Position numbers and translations under genes: made by a program. From contig NC_080171.1 in the NCBI RefSeq assembly GCF_950295315.1, positions 33,348,361-33,412,360 on the forward strand: DNA of 64,000 nt, given 5' to 3'. Source of the stretch: Erinaceus europaeus (taxonomy: Eukaryota > Chordata > Mammalia > Eulipotyphla > Erinaceidae). Positions 45,655-57,325 of this stretch are shown one piece after another. Positions within the stretch are counted from its first letter, which is position 1. Each line of letters opens with the position of its first letter. The notes beneath the pieces were generated by a model. That model searched no databases. It was not told the DNA's origin and worked only from the letters and a program-made list of their open reading frames with translations.

Positions 45655-47291
45655 TGGACTTTTATATATATATATTTATTTTAAAAAGGAGACATTAACA
45701 AAACCATAGGAAGAGGGGTACAACTACACACAATTCCCACCTCCAGATCTCCGTTTCCCATCCTCTCCCCTGATAGCTTTCCTATTCTTTATCCCTCTAG
45801 GAGTATGGACCCAAGGTCATTGTGGGATGCAGACGGTGAAAGGTCTGGCTTCTGTAATTGCTTCCCTGTTGAACATGGGCATTGACTAGTCAGTCCATAC
45901 TCCCAGTCTGTCTCTCACTTTCCCTAGTAGGGAGGGGCTCCAGGAAAGCAGAGCTCCAGGACACATTGGTGGGGTTGTCCGTCCAAGGAAGTCTGGTTGG
46001 CATCATGCTGGCATCTGTAACCTGGTAGCTAAAAAGAGAGTTAACATACAAAGCCAAACATAATGTTGAACAATCATAGACCCAAAGGCTGGAATAGTGC
46101 AGATGAAGTGTTGGGGGGTACTCACTGCAGACTATTGTGTACTTTTGCTTTCAGGTATATATTTTGCCCTAGTTTATGGATACGTGTGAACATATGATCT
46201 CACAGGACCTAGTCTATATCTAGGTTTTGGGACTTTGTTAGGAAGTGAACCACCTGGAATGCATCATCTTCGATGATACAAATCCAATTGCAAGGAAGAC
46301 TAAAGCAGAAATAAATCAATGGGACTACATCAAATTGAAAAGCTTCTGCACAGCCTAAGAAACTATCACACAAACAAGGAGACACCTCACAGAATGGGAG
46401 AAGAGCTTCACATGCCATACATCAGACAAGAGATTAATCACCAAAACATACAAAGAGCTCAGCAAACTTAGCACCAAGAAAGCAAATGACCCCATCCAAA
46501 AATGAGCAGAGGATATGAACAGAACATTCATTACAGAAGAGATTCAAAAGGCTAACAAACACATAAAAAATTGCTCCAGGTCACTGATTGTCAGAGAAAT
46601 GCAAATAAAGACAACATTAAGATACCACCTCACCCCTGTAAGAATGGCATACATCAAAAAGGACAGCAGCAACAAATGCTGGAGAGGATGTGGGGAAAAA
46701 AGAACCCTTCTGCACTGCTGGTGGGAATACCAATTGGTCCAGTCTCTGTGGAGAGCAGTCTGGAGAACTCTCCAAGGCTAGACATGGACCTTCCATATGA
46801 CCCAGTAATTCCTCTCTTGGGAATATACCCCACAGACTCCATAACACCCAACCAAAAAGATATGTGCATGCTATGTTCATAGAAGCACAATTCATAATAG
46901 CTAAAACCTGGAAGCAACCCAGGTTCCCAACTACGAATGAGTGGCTGAGAAAGCTGTGGTATATATACACAATGGAAGCTATTAAGAACAATGAACCCAC
47001 CTTCTCTGACCCAACTTGGAAGGAGCTAGAAGGAAATATGCTAAGTGAGCTAAGTCAGAAAGATAAAGATGAGTATGGGGTGATCCCATTCATCAACAGA
47101 AGTTGGAAAAGAACAACAGAAAGGGAAACTAAAAGCAGGATTTGACTAAATCTGGAGTAGGGCACCAAAGTAAAAACCCTGTGGTGAGGGTGAGGGTGGA
47201 TATTCGGCTTCCCAGGGTGGTGGGGAGTGGGTGGAATGGGGCACAGTCTTTTGGTGATGGGAATGGTGTTTATGTATAATATGGACATTTT
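45655..47291 (-). mobile_element. L1 insertion C: minus orientation with 5' inversion
   Basis: The left part (about 45665-46257) is the terminal L1 3'UTR on the minus strand, with its tail at the left edge. At 46258 the sequence switches to plus-strand ORF2 C-terminus and early 3'UTR up to 47281. The flanks TGGACTTTTA (45655-45664) and TGGACATTTT (47282-47291) are a probable TSD. About 570 bp of 3'UTR present in other copies is missing between the two parts, so the inversion came with a deletion. Confidence 0.8.
46258..47281 (+). pseudogene. L1 ORF2 C-terminal fragment with two shared stop codons (in insertion C)
   Basis: It is nearly identical to 39541-40580. The frame is closed by TAA at 46356-46358 (gcc TAA gaa act) and TGA at 46503-46505 (aaa TGA gca gag), 49 codons apart. 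Both sites are sense in the inverted copy at 37952-39110. In the zinc-type motif the last cysteine is tyrosine (HCWWEY). A later deletion removes a few bases in the TMEYYA region (TMEAIKNNEP). Confidence 0.85.
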
Positions 47292-47774
47292 TTTTTCAAT
47301 TTAATGAAGCAAAGCCTGAGGCTGAGTGAAGTATAATCAGTACTTTCACATGTCCTGGTTAGAACTCTGACCACACAAAGTGACTCAATTCTATATTCTT
47401 CGATGTTGCTCCCAAGATCTACTTGTCTTCATTCCTAGTACTGAGGATAAAAACAAGGGGCAAAAATGTTTCAGTTTGATTCTCAGTATAACTCCTCTGT
47501 GGTTTCCATTTCCTTTAGAAAAAAGGCCCATTAAGGCAGTAACACTATCTCTCTTGTTAACTGTATTGAACCTAGTACAATTGCTGGCATATCTAAGGTC
47601 TCAAAAATATTTATGAACTGATTGATGTGCTAAATCCACCACATAATTCAACCTACAGTTTAATTTTTATTATTGCTACAATAGAGAATCCTCATTTCCA
47701 GGTCCTGACAAAACACCCTTTCGTGTAGAAAGTAATTTTTAAATGAATGGACATCTTCAGGGGTAGGATTTAAG
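47292..47774. other. Unassigned DNA
   Basis: No repeat is recognised. The 78-codon ORF at 47380-47616 has no domain character. Confidence 0.4.
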
Positions 47775-48114
47775 AAACTGATGACTTGGAGTAGCACTGG
47801 GTTAAGTTCACATAGTACAAAGCAGAAGGACAGATGCAAGGATCCCAGTTTGAGCCCCTGGCTCTCCACCTGCAGGAGTATTGCTTCACAAACAGTAAAG
47901 CAAGTCTGCAGGTGTCTCTCCTTCTCTTCCCCATCTCTGTCTTCCCCTCCTCTCTTAATTTCTCTCTGTCCTACCCAACAACAACAATAACAGCAATAAT
48001 AGCAACAACAACAATCGAAAAAATATGGCCACCAGGAGCAGTGGATTTGTAGTACAGGCACTGCGCCCCAGTGATAACCCTAGAGGCAAAAAAAGAAAAC
48101 AGAAAGTGATGACT
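47775..48114 (+). mobile_element. tRNA-derived SINE with extended 3' tail domain, TSD
   Basis: The insert 47787-48102 has the type B head (agtagcactgggttaagttc), the ggatcccagtttgagcccct box, aagtctgcaggtgtctctcc and an (AAC/AAT)n linker. The distal block follows (atggccaccaggagcagtgg, then actgcgccccagtgataacc). TSDs are AAACTGATGACT (47775-47786) and AAAGTGATGACT (48103-48114). Confidence 0.9.
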
Positions 48115-48117
48115 CAG

Positions 48118-48565
48118 CAGAGGGCACCATCACCCAAAGGAAAGACACTTCACAGAGTGACAGAAGATCTTTATCCAATGTACTTAAAATAAAAACTAAT
48201 AACCAAAATACATAAAGAACCTAGTATAATTAGCACTGAAAAAAAAACAACCCCATTAAAAAATGTTAACAAGGACATGGAAAGAAACTTCACTGAAGAA
48301 GAGATCCAGAAGGCCCACAGACATATGAGAAACTGCTCAATGTCAATTACCAGAGAAATGCAAATAAAGACAACAATGAGATACCACTCTACACTCCTTG
48401 AGAATGGCATACATTAGAAAGGCCAGTCACTGAAAATGCAGGAGAGAATATGGGGCAGAGGGAGCACTTCTGTCACTTCTGCACTGCTGGTGGGAGTATA
48501 AATTGGTGGTTTTCCACAACCCTTGTGGAAAACTGGTCTGAAGATTCATCATAACACCAAATACA
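48118..48565 (+). mobile_element. Old L1 ORF2 C-terminal fragment
   Basis: It has ggcaccatcacccaaaggaa, gaagagatccagaaggccca, cagagaaatgcaaataaaga, gataccactctacactcctt and cactgctggtgggagtataa. All frames are broken. Confidence 0.8.
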
Positions 48566-48918
48566 CTTAGTTGATCCTGTTAGGGATTTTTTTTTTCTTC
48601 CTCTTTTGCTTTTTTTCAATCTCTCTTTCCCTCATAGGTATGCATATTCAATGCCACATGAGACCAGCTTGACTCAGTCTTAATGATGTAATATTATCTT
48701 TTTTTTAAAGGTTTACTATATAACCTGCCATTGTCTAAAATGCTGGGATTATAGAGACAAATTAAAACAGCAACCATATGGTAAAGGAATCTGTTGCCAG
48801 TGTGTTTTCTTAGTGATGTTACATCTTTCATATCAAAAGTCTCTATGGTCTTAATTAACATGGCTCCACCTATCTTCCAGCACCTACCTACTAGTCTACC
48901 ACTTCTTGCTAGGAATTA
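48566..48918. other. Unassigned DNA
   Basis: No recognisable feature. Confidence 0.4.
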
Positions 48919-49139
48919 AAAGTGCCTAATTTAGGGGTCAGGTGGAGGCACACTTGGCTGAGTGAAAGGACTCAGGATCAAGCCCCTTATAGGGAGACAG
49001 GAAGCTTCACAGTGGTGAAGCAGTGCTGCAGGCATCTCTTCCTCACTCCCTCTCTATCTTATCCTCTCCTCTCAATTTATCTCTGTCCTATCAAATAATA
49101 ATAAAAAAATCAATAAAAATATTTAAAGTGTCTAATTTA
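48919..49139 (+). mobile_element. tRNA-derived SINE, type A, with 15-bp TSD
   Basis: The insert 48934-49124 has a deleted head (ggggtcaggtggaggcacac, then gactcaggatcaagcccctt). TSDs are AAAGTGCCTAATTTA and AAAGTGTCTAATTTA, 14 of 15 identical. Confidence 0.9.
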
Positions 49140-49149
49140 TTTATATGAA

Positions 49150-49290
49150 GGTGATATTTTTAAATTCACTTTATTTATTGCATGAAGGCCAGAGAACCCC
49201 TCCACCATATGCAGGCCTAGGACAGAAACTGGGGACGCCGGAATGCGAGTCTTGTGCTCCTATTTGCTGTGCTACAAAGATGGCATTATT
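49150..49290 (-). mobile_element. Probable diverged SINE, minus strand
   Basis: The plus strand shows ttcactttatttattgcatg, ccagagaacccctccaccat and cgccggaatgcgagtcttgt. On the minus strand this gives a tRNA-like head and an A-rich tail. Tentative. Confidence 0.4.
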
Positions 49291-52200
49291 ATTATTTTTT
49301 TAATTTCATATACCTTTCCTTCATGTCATCCTTCCTTAATGAGGAGGAAATATTTTCCCTTTTGGTGTGTGTGTGTGCTATCCAACCCTATATTTATTCT
49401 GGTTTTTTTTTTCTCTAATTGAATTAATTTTATTTGGGCAAAAGAACAACAATCATGTTTAAGCTTGGGATGGGAAACAACACAGCAGGGTTCCATAAAT
49501 AGAGTTTAATTGCAGTAATTACATAAGTTAATTATATATCAACTGATTATTTTTAAGACACTTATTGAGCACTATCAGCTTTCAAAGGTACCCATCATTC
49601 TCCCACTATCTTTTGCAGAGTTTCTATCCATGCTCAGAATAATCAACCATCATTTGACACATGGTATAATAAGTACCTAATGAAATCCCAATTAAAATTG
49701 TATTTGAGACGCTTAATTTTAGAGATAAATTAGAAATAATTACATGATTCAAGAATCCACATCAGACAGGAAAGACATAACTATATCTTGACTAACTGAA
49801 AAGGACAAGCACAGATGAAGCCTTTTAATGTGTGTTCCAAAACCTGTTACAAAACATTATTGTACCTCAGCAGATGGCACCAAGAGATGTCTTTTTATTT
49901 ATTTATTTTTTAAGTAGACAGTTCCCTGTCATACACTGACTTGAGTGATTTTAGTTCTCATTATTACTGTCATCTGTTAGAAACAGGGAAAGGGGGGTAG
50001 AGGGGGAGGCATATTATTTTCCATAAGGCAAGAACATCAGTACAGAGCCAGCCTTTGAATGTACTCAGTTTAATTTACTGAGCTGCAATAAGCAGGAAAA
50101 TGCGCCGACTGTCTCTTAGCTGTTCATTTCAAACAACTTATCTTCATTTAGAGCTGAGACACTTGGTTGCTTGCTGGGTATGGTGCTTTTCTTTCTCCTC
50201 CCCCTACCCAATCCCTAGATAATCCCCCCCTTAAGATTTAATGAATTCTAGACCCAATCGTGTGTGGGTTGTTAGGAGACACTAGCCAGGTAAAAGCTTT
50301 AATACCATCTCTTCGGGGTTCAAAAGGTCACTGCCATATACTCGAATCACAATGGTATATTTATTCCCTCCTGAGAATTATTTAGCCTCCAAGGGAGAGC
50401 AGAAAATGACCCCATAAAGTTTACCAAGACTTTGCTCAGAGCTTCCTCTCCTTCCTGTAATATCTTTGTTCAGAGGACAACAGGCTCATTTACAGCCTCA
50501 CTTGGGGAAACTGTTAACCCTACATTTCTGATCTCTATAATTTGCTGTTAAAGAACACAATAGCGGCTAATAGAAAACAGCTGTTACAAAATCCACTCTT
50601 TCTGGCAGAAGAAGTTCCTAATGTGGGGTTTTAATTTTATCTTCTGATTGATAACACCCCATTAGCCGTAGCCAGATTCCAAACTGCAAAATGACGCACG
50701 GGCACTATTTAAAGCTCCCTCCCAGATGGATATCATTATGCTAGCTTGTCCCTCTGAGCAGAAAGTCCATAGTTTGGGTAGTAGAGGATGATGTAGGCAC
50801 TTATTACCAACCTGACACACAAAAGAGGAAATACTGACCACAGCTGATCCACACTATTTGAAATGCATAGGTAAGATAAAGGAAAAAATTTGAGCAGAAA
50901 AGATGATGGGTGCCCAATTTTATAAAAATCCAAGAGCATATTGCCAAATGGTGTTTGCATTTCATAAATTCATTAAATGTTTTCCTTTAGATATATTAGA
51001 CTTAATTTTTATAGAAGACATATAGGATATGCCTTATTTCCACTAGTTACACTGGATTTTATTCAGAAATAGCTACATTTATAAGGCAGATGTTAACTAA
51101 GAGACCAGAATTAATGATGGCGTCAGCTCTCCCCAAGTCCACAGCAAAAGCTAAACCACAATTAGTCTAAAGAGAGGGAGTGGTATTTTGCCATGGCAAC
51201 CTTTCTATAACAGTATCTCAAGTGAACAAAATGCAGAATTGTCAGAAAGATTGAGCAGTAAAAGTATTTCTAAAAACAATAATAAAATTCATTGGGGCAG
51301 CTGTAAGGAAGAGGCAAAGGAAGAACTATGCTAAAGTTTTTGAAATTCTAACAAAAAGTAGTGGCTGATTCATCATGCTTTGTGGAATAATTTTAATTAT
51401 ACATCTAAGACCATCCTTCACTACCACAGGTATGACAGAGAGGCACAGAGCCATATTCTAGCCTCAGTGAGATCTACTTAAAGTATCTCGACAATTATTC
51501 TGTAATGGCTTCAAAGTCCAAAATCAGATACATTTCATGGAGTTCTAACAGGACCTCAGAGCTTAAATGCTATGTTCATAAGAAGGGATGCGGCTCATTA
51601 AAGGAGACAGGAACTGAAGAAAATTGCCAGGTTGTATGAGATACCCTGGATAAGCGTTTTATCTTAGATTACACTGAGACATCAGTATAGGTAATAAGCT
51701 TGTGGTCTATAAACTCCCTGGATACTAAGTTTAAAAACTTGAATCACTCATTTACCCCTTCCCATCAACGTCCTTTTCTTTAACTTTTGATGAAAGTGTT
51801 AAATGAAGGGAGTGGTGAATGTTCCCTCTTCTACTCAGGAAGACAACCACTAATAGATGTGTCTTATGCAAAGCAGTACCTTGCCTCTCACCTTTGGAGA
51901 GAGAGAGAGAGAGACACTACTCTATTCTGTGATATTTCAGGTATAAGTTCATTATGTAGGTTCCACTAGTCTTGCCTCAAATTTAGAATCTCCAGAGAGA
52001 TGAATAGAAAGGACAGAGCTGAATATAATTAGCCAGGGCTGAATACCTTCAGTATGGAGTCAGAGGCAGATAGAAGGGAGTCAGCTTTCAATGGACCTTC
52101 CACCCAGCAGTCCAGCTATTGTTGCCAAGGTGTTAAGACACATGAGGAAGCCTTCTTAAATGTTCAGCCCACTTAGTAGCTCAGATGAGTATATCTCCAA

Positions 52201-52792
52201 GTAACACTACATAGAGCAGAAGAACCTCCCTTAATTCAGTCAACCCATAGAATTGTAATAGTAGAGATGTTGTAGCATAAAGCCACTGAATTATCAGGAT
52301 AACCTGCTCCATGGTAGCTGATAACTAACTCTTAAATCATCAATTTACCAGTCATATATATATACATATTCCCATTTCATGAGCCTAGTTTTCTAATTTT
52401 CCTATTTCCATTCATTATTCTTCATATAAACCTCTTTTTCCTTTCCTAATTTATAGATGGCTTTTTAAAACATATTTATCTCCACTTTTTCTTGTCACTT
52501 GGGGGCAGGAACTCCCTAAAATTTAAAACATGAAGAGTACATCTATACTTAAAATAAAAATGCATGTGGATATACTTTTAAAGCAATTAAGAATTCAGAA
52601 ATAGCATTATGTGAATTCTTCAGAATAGCCACATGGAGACACCTGAAAACAAAGAACAAAATATTCATGGAGAAGCATACTACTCATTCAGTTCTTAGGA
52701 AGTTTACATATCTTTGAATTCTTTCCATGTATCATGTTTTGTTTTATTTTATTTTCATCAGAGTTAACATGAAGCCCAGTACCTGCACTATA
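49291..52792. other. Longest repeat-poor stretch; candidate conserved non-coding region
   Basis: About 3.5 kb without a recognisable SINE, L1 or LTR, which is exceptional here. Two sub-regions look the least decayed: 49420-49770 (repeated TAATTA/ATTA cores) and 50030-50750 (gcgccgactgtctcttagct, gataacaccccattagccgt, atgacgcacgggcactattt). No ORF has domain character and no exon with good splice sites is evident. It may hold long-range enhancers of a distant gene. Confidence 0.4.
51898..51915. repeat. Short (GA)n run
   Basis: About eight GA units. Confidence 0.85.
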
Positions 52793-52794
52793 CA

Positions 52795-53036
52795 TCTACC
52801 ACTCGTGGCCATTTTTCTTTTCTTTCTTTTTTTTTTTTCCGTTTTTACTTGATCAGACAAAGAGAGATTGAGAGAGAGAAAAACATAGAGGAGGAAGGAG
52901 GGAGAAGAGACACCTGTAGACCTGCTTCATTGCTCATTAAGCTTCTCCCTTTCAGGTGGAAACAGGAAGCTTGAACTTGGGTCATTGCACGTGGTAACAT
53001 GTGTACTCAGCCAGGTGCACCACTGTCTGGCTCCTC
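52795..53036 (-). mobile_element. tRNA-derived SINE, minus strand, with tail-domain remnant
   Basis: The minus strand has ggagccagacagtggtgcac, gtaccacgtgcaatg-like box, ctttccacctgaaagg, gtctcttctccctccttcct and, at the end, aaaaatggccacgagtgg. Confidence 0.75.
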
Positions 53037-53187
53037 TACCCTCAGTCTACAGTAATTTGACACATTTCTCCTTGACACTCCCTTGAGATGAAATGGTTTC
53101 CAAAATACACTATTTCTTGGGAACAAAAAAATTAATTTAAAACATAGTGCAGCTCTGGACAAATAATATTGAAAGCAGTCAGAACAT

Positions 53188-53234
<47 letters not shown>

Positions 53235-53455
53235 TGTGTGTGTGTTTGTGTGTGTATAATATCCAAGAAATTGACCAACTTCAAGAGGACAGAAATTAGT
53301 GTTCTGGAGAATGATCCACAGGCAGGTAGGAAAGTTCTGGTAACAAGGTACCTGAATTATAGAGTTAAAACTACTGATGAATTCTATAACTTATGTTCTC
53401 TCTCAATCTTTTCTACATCACTTCTCTGTGTACAAAGAATCCCATTTCCTTGGGA
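53037..53455. other. Unassigned DNA with a (GT)n tract
   Basis: The (GT)n tract at 53190-53256 is listed separately. The 110-codon ORF across it is an artefact (VCVCVC). Confidence 0.5.
53190..53256. repeat. (GT)n microsatellite
   Basis: About 33 GT units with two TT interruptions near the 3' side. Confidence 0.95.
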
Positions 53456-53768
53456 CCAGGTGGTAGCACAGCGAGTTAATCACACATGGTGCAAAGCATA
53501 AGGACCACAGCAAGGATCCTGGTTCAAGCCCCCATCTCCTCACCTGCAATGGAGGGGTGGGTGGGAGGGGTGTCACCACACAAGTGGTGAAGCAGGTCTG
53601 AAGGTGTCTGTCTTCCTTGCCTCTTGATTTCTCTCTGTCTTATCCAAAGGCAACAATAGCAACAACAAAAGCAACAAAATGGGGAAAGTGGCTTCCAAGA
53701 GCAGTGGATTCATAGTGCAGACACCCAGCCCCAGCGATAACCCTAGAGGCAAAAATAAAGAAAAAGAA
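53456..53768 (+). mobile_element. tRNA-derived SINE with extended 3' tail domain
   Basis: The head is gggaccaggtggtagcacag, the box ggatcctggttcaagccccc. A small GGGTGG-rich expansion lies at 53550-53570, then an AACAACAAAAGC linker, the distal block tggcttccaagagcagtgga and accctagaggcaaaaataaa. Confidence 0.9.
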
Positions 53769-55200
53769 AATAACTATTTTCCTATTAGATCAAGTGAGTC
53801 AAATATGTACGTTTGTATGTTTTTGGTTTGAGGGTGTCCCAAAAGTTTAAAGTTGGACTCTCCAGGAAATGGGGTTTTCTTCTGCATCCCACAAATATTT
53901 CCAACAGAGGAAAGAAATAATTGGGGTGGAGAAGAAAATAGATTTATTCTTGCTAACATATCCAGTTCACCTTTTCTTATTAAAATAGAAAAATGTTTCC
54001 CTTAGAAAGTTAAAAACAATTTCTAGTCACTGTATTTTTAATGTGAATCCAGTAGTTACTTCAAATAAGGTCATTTTTTTAGTCACATGGGTATGTCTCT
54101 GGAGAAATACCTAGGAATATTTTATACATATTTGTATTGAAAAACAGGCCCCTAACACTTTAGAAGCACCTAAAGATCATCTCCCAGTGATGAGTGTATA
54201 GTCCAGAGCTCAGTATAAGGGCTGAAAACATTTAACAGAAACATCCTAAATTGATATGACATCATTATAGATAGTGTATGTAACCTTAACAACAATCTGA
54301 AACAATGGTACTGGTGAAAGCCTGAACCAAGTAAGAGATGTTTGGATTTTGCTTTCTGGCTTAAAAATGACATGCATAACCCCACATTCATGCAACTATA
54401 AGACTTGGGTATTGCATTTCCATCATGTTTATGATCATCAGCTCTTAGAATTCCTGTGAAAATAAATCAGTAAAGCACCTTTTCTTCCAGGCTAGCAATC
54501 TAGATTCACTGTCCCTATCAGACCACCTAATCTCAGTAACTCCCAAACTAATAATTGCAGGTATCTATCAGGACCCAATAGTCATTTGCTTAAATTAAAA
54601 GAGGAAAAAAATCATCCTCTTTTGAACAGAGCTGTTTTTCTCTCTCCTAAATGAGGCCCTAGGTCTGGCTAGGAATCATTAGCCACCGAATGGATATAAG
54701 AAATTCAAACATATTATGAAAATCTTTGAATAATTCAGTTACCAACTCAGTCAGCCATAAGAGGCAAATGCCCAAGAAATAAGGCTTCATTAGCTAGCTG
54801 CTGGCTTCATACAGAGCTGCCCTAAGGATTCCACGTACTAAGAAATATCTCGTACTTCCAGATTTCTCTGTCATCCCATACGATGAGCTCCTTCAAACAT
54901 AGAACATAGGGGAAACCAGGGGGAAGATAGGACTTGAATATTTATCAAGTACCTATATTAAACCAAACTCCACCAGAGCTGTATGTGTTATTTTGTTTTA
55001 TCTTTATAATAAGGCATGTTAGCTATCACTTTCCCAATTTACAAATGATCCTGAAACCCAAGGTCATGTAGCTAATGATGGTGGGAGTAATACGTTTTAA
55101 CACAGATGTACACCCCACCCTCATCTCTGTGTGGGCACAACCCCTTAAATTTCTTTTACTAACCCATGCCACCTTGAAGTCAGCAAGGTGAAAATTAAGA
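53769..55200. other. Repeat-poor stretch, candidate conserved non-coding DNA
   Basis: No repeat is recognised. The part 54420-54850 looks well conserved in composition (for example aggaatcattagccaccgaa, gcttcattagctagctgct). No ORF of gene quality. Confidence 0.35.
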
Positions 55201-55203
55201 GAC

Positions 55204-55373
55204 CTGGGGCTGGGTGGTGGTGCACCTGGTTAGTTTGAGCCCCCTGTCCCCACCTGCAGGAAGAAAGCTTTGCAAGTGGTGAAGCAGTGATGCAGGTGTC
55301 GCCCTGTGTCTCTCCCATTCTATTTTCCCCTCCTCTCTTGATTTCTGGCTGTCTCTATCCAATAAATAAAGAT

Positions 55374-55376
<3 letters not shown>
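55204..55376 (+). mobile_element. tRNA-derived SINE, type A
   Basis: It reads ggggctgggtggtggtgcac, a shortened head, gtgaagcagtgatgcaggtg and ctatccaataaataaagatg. The tail runs straight into a GATA microsatellite. Confidence 0.85.
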
Positions 55377-55426
<50 letters not shown>

Positions 55427-55462
55427 GTAGATAGGTATAGATAGATAGTAGACAGACAGACA
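55373..55462. repeat. (GATA)n microsatellite grown from a SINE tail
   Basis: About 18 GATA units, then GGTA, GATA and GACA variants. It creates artefactual ISLSIYLSIY frames on the minus strand. Confidence 0.95.
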
Positions 55463-56578
55463 GAGGAGAAGATACACAATAAAGCAGTAGCAGTGACACC
55501 ATGGTAGTAAGCAAAAATAAGAAGACTCCTGTATTGTACAGGAATATGCTCTAAAATGAGTCTGTGGGACATTTTCTTCTTTACTTGGTCTACGACTAAC
55601 TGGCATTTAGCAACCTTCCATGAGCCAGAGACCCAAACACTTTTCATACTCATCTCTTGGAGCACTGTCATTATTTCATAAACAATACTAAACTTCTAGT
55701 ATTTGCACTCCAGCTTGCCTGACAAAAGAGAATGCGAAACAGAGTTACCATAGAATCCCAGTTGGTAACTATATTTCATTGGTTATTGAAGATTATGTTT
55801 ACTTTTGTCCCAGACTAGAGTATTTGCTCTGACTCAAATAATATACACAACAATTTTTTGCAACAATAAATTTAATAGACTTGATCAGACATTCTCAATT
55901 TACATTTTCATCCAAGTTGGCTATCCTAGTGGAGAATATTTCTTTATTATCATCTCTAATATTCTGTGCAAAGGTCCTTAACTTAAGCAATTAACTGGCA
56001 AGCATAAGCTATCTGTGAACAGCTTTAGAAACAGATTGTGAGGCATGTAATAAGATCATTAAAATCCTCTGAAGTTAGAAATGATTTTTTTGTTGTTGTT
56101 GTTGTTGTGTTGTTACTGTTGTGTAAATCTAGTGCTTTGGGACTATTGAAACAGGCTGAGAGGGGAAAAAAATGCTCTCATTCTGGAGATAGGGTGCTTC
56201 TTGGCAGTAATTGGGAGTTGTTGATGAAGCCTTTCAAGATGTAATGTCAAGTGGGAGTCTGCTTCTTTTAGGAGCCTTCTTCCCCAGTGTTCTGTGTCAG
56301 GGAAACTCTTTTGCCTTGAACATATTTTTAGATGGAAAATTGAAGACCTCATTCAGAAGATGATCTAAGACTTGCAGAGTTGTTGCTTTCCCTACCCAAG
56401 TCTCAAGTGGGAAAGATAATAGAAACAGAAATGTGTATGTACATGTTGGGGGTTGGGGAGTAGACATTAGGAATTCTCTCTAGGGGGGTTAGAATGGTAA
56501 CTCTCTTTGCATAAAATAACAGAAACACAATGAGTTTCATTAACGCCTGTGACAAGGGTCTGTGTGACTGCACTGCAA
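55463..56578. other. Unassigned DNA
   Basis: Mostly single-copy looking, with a short GTT run at about 56092-56115. No exon is recognised. Confidence 0.4.
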
Positions 56579-56815
56579 AGGAGGGGGCATGGTGGTGGTA
56601 CAACTGGTTGAACACCTGGTTGAGCACACATGTTACAGTGCACAAGGACCTGGGTTCAAGCCCCCAAGCCCCACCTGCAGAGGGAAAACTTTGCAAGTAG
56701 TGAAGCAGTGCTGCAGGTGTCTCTCTGTCTCTCTTCCTCCTTATCTCCCTCTTTCCTCTGGATTTCTGTCTTTATCCAATAAATAAAAATAATAAAAATT
56801 AAAAAACAAAGGAGT
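56573..56815 (+). mobile_element. tRNA-derived SINE, type A, with partly duplicated head
   Basis: The sequence ggtggtggtacaactggttg is followed by a second ttgaacacctggttgagcac, so the head motif occurs twice. It then has acctgggttcaagcccccaa, gtgaagcagtgctgcaggtg and tttatccaataaataaaaat. GCAAAGGAG and ACAAAGGAG flank it as a TSD. Confidence 0.9.
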
Positions 56816-57149
56816 ATTGACAAAATTTTGATTCTAAAGCATGAGGTGTGTAACCTAAAAAAAAGTGTGGTATACTCCTCAAGTAATACTCTGAAGTTTA
56901 CACAAATGTTTATTATATATTATTTCAGTAATGTTGTGTTCAAATTTGGCTTAAAACATTATTTGTTTGGAATCACAGACTGACTAGGTAGTAGTTCTTC
57001 TCACTTGAGCCAAGTTGACCATTCAAGTGTGTGCAGTCAACCAGAGTATATGTGGGAGTTAATTTGCCTAGAATGGCAATGACTGGGATAGCTAGCTCTC
57101 TTATAAATCCAGAAGGCTCAAGAAAACAGAGGTAACAAAATAGACTAGT
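56816..57149. other. Unassigned DNA
   Basis: No recognisable feature. Confidence 0.4.
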
Positions 57150-57325
57150 TTGATAGCACACAGTCATATACACAATTCAGGTTCAATCCAGTTCACACCA
57201 CACTGAATGAAGCTTTGGTCCTGTGGTCTCTTTTTTCTTTCTTTCTTTATATATCTATCTGTCTGTCTCTGTCTCACTATAGAAAACTCACTCTGGAGTG
57301 ATGCAGTCTTTGCAATGACAAAAAA
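57150..57325 (+). mobile_element. Probable diverged SINE
   Basis: It shows agtttgatagcacacagtca, aattcaggttcaatccagtt, a CTTTCTTTCTTT/CTGTCTGTCTCT stretch and later A-rich DNA. A purine-rich run (57330-57420) follows. Confidence 0.4.

Noticed and set aside
53169..53501. 110-codon plus-strand ORF
   Set aside because: It is built on a (GT)n tract (VCVCVC) and the start of a SINE.
55195..55671. 158-codon minus-strand ORF
   Set aside because: It is made of SINE and GATA repeat (ISLSIYLS) and is not a membrane protein.
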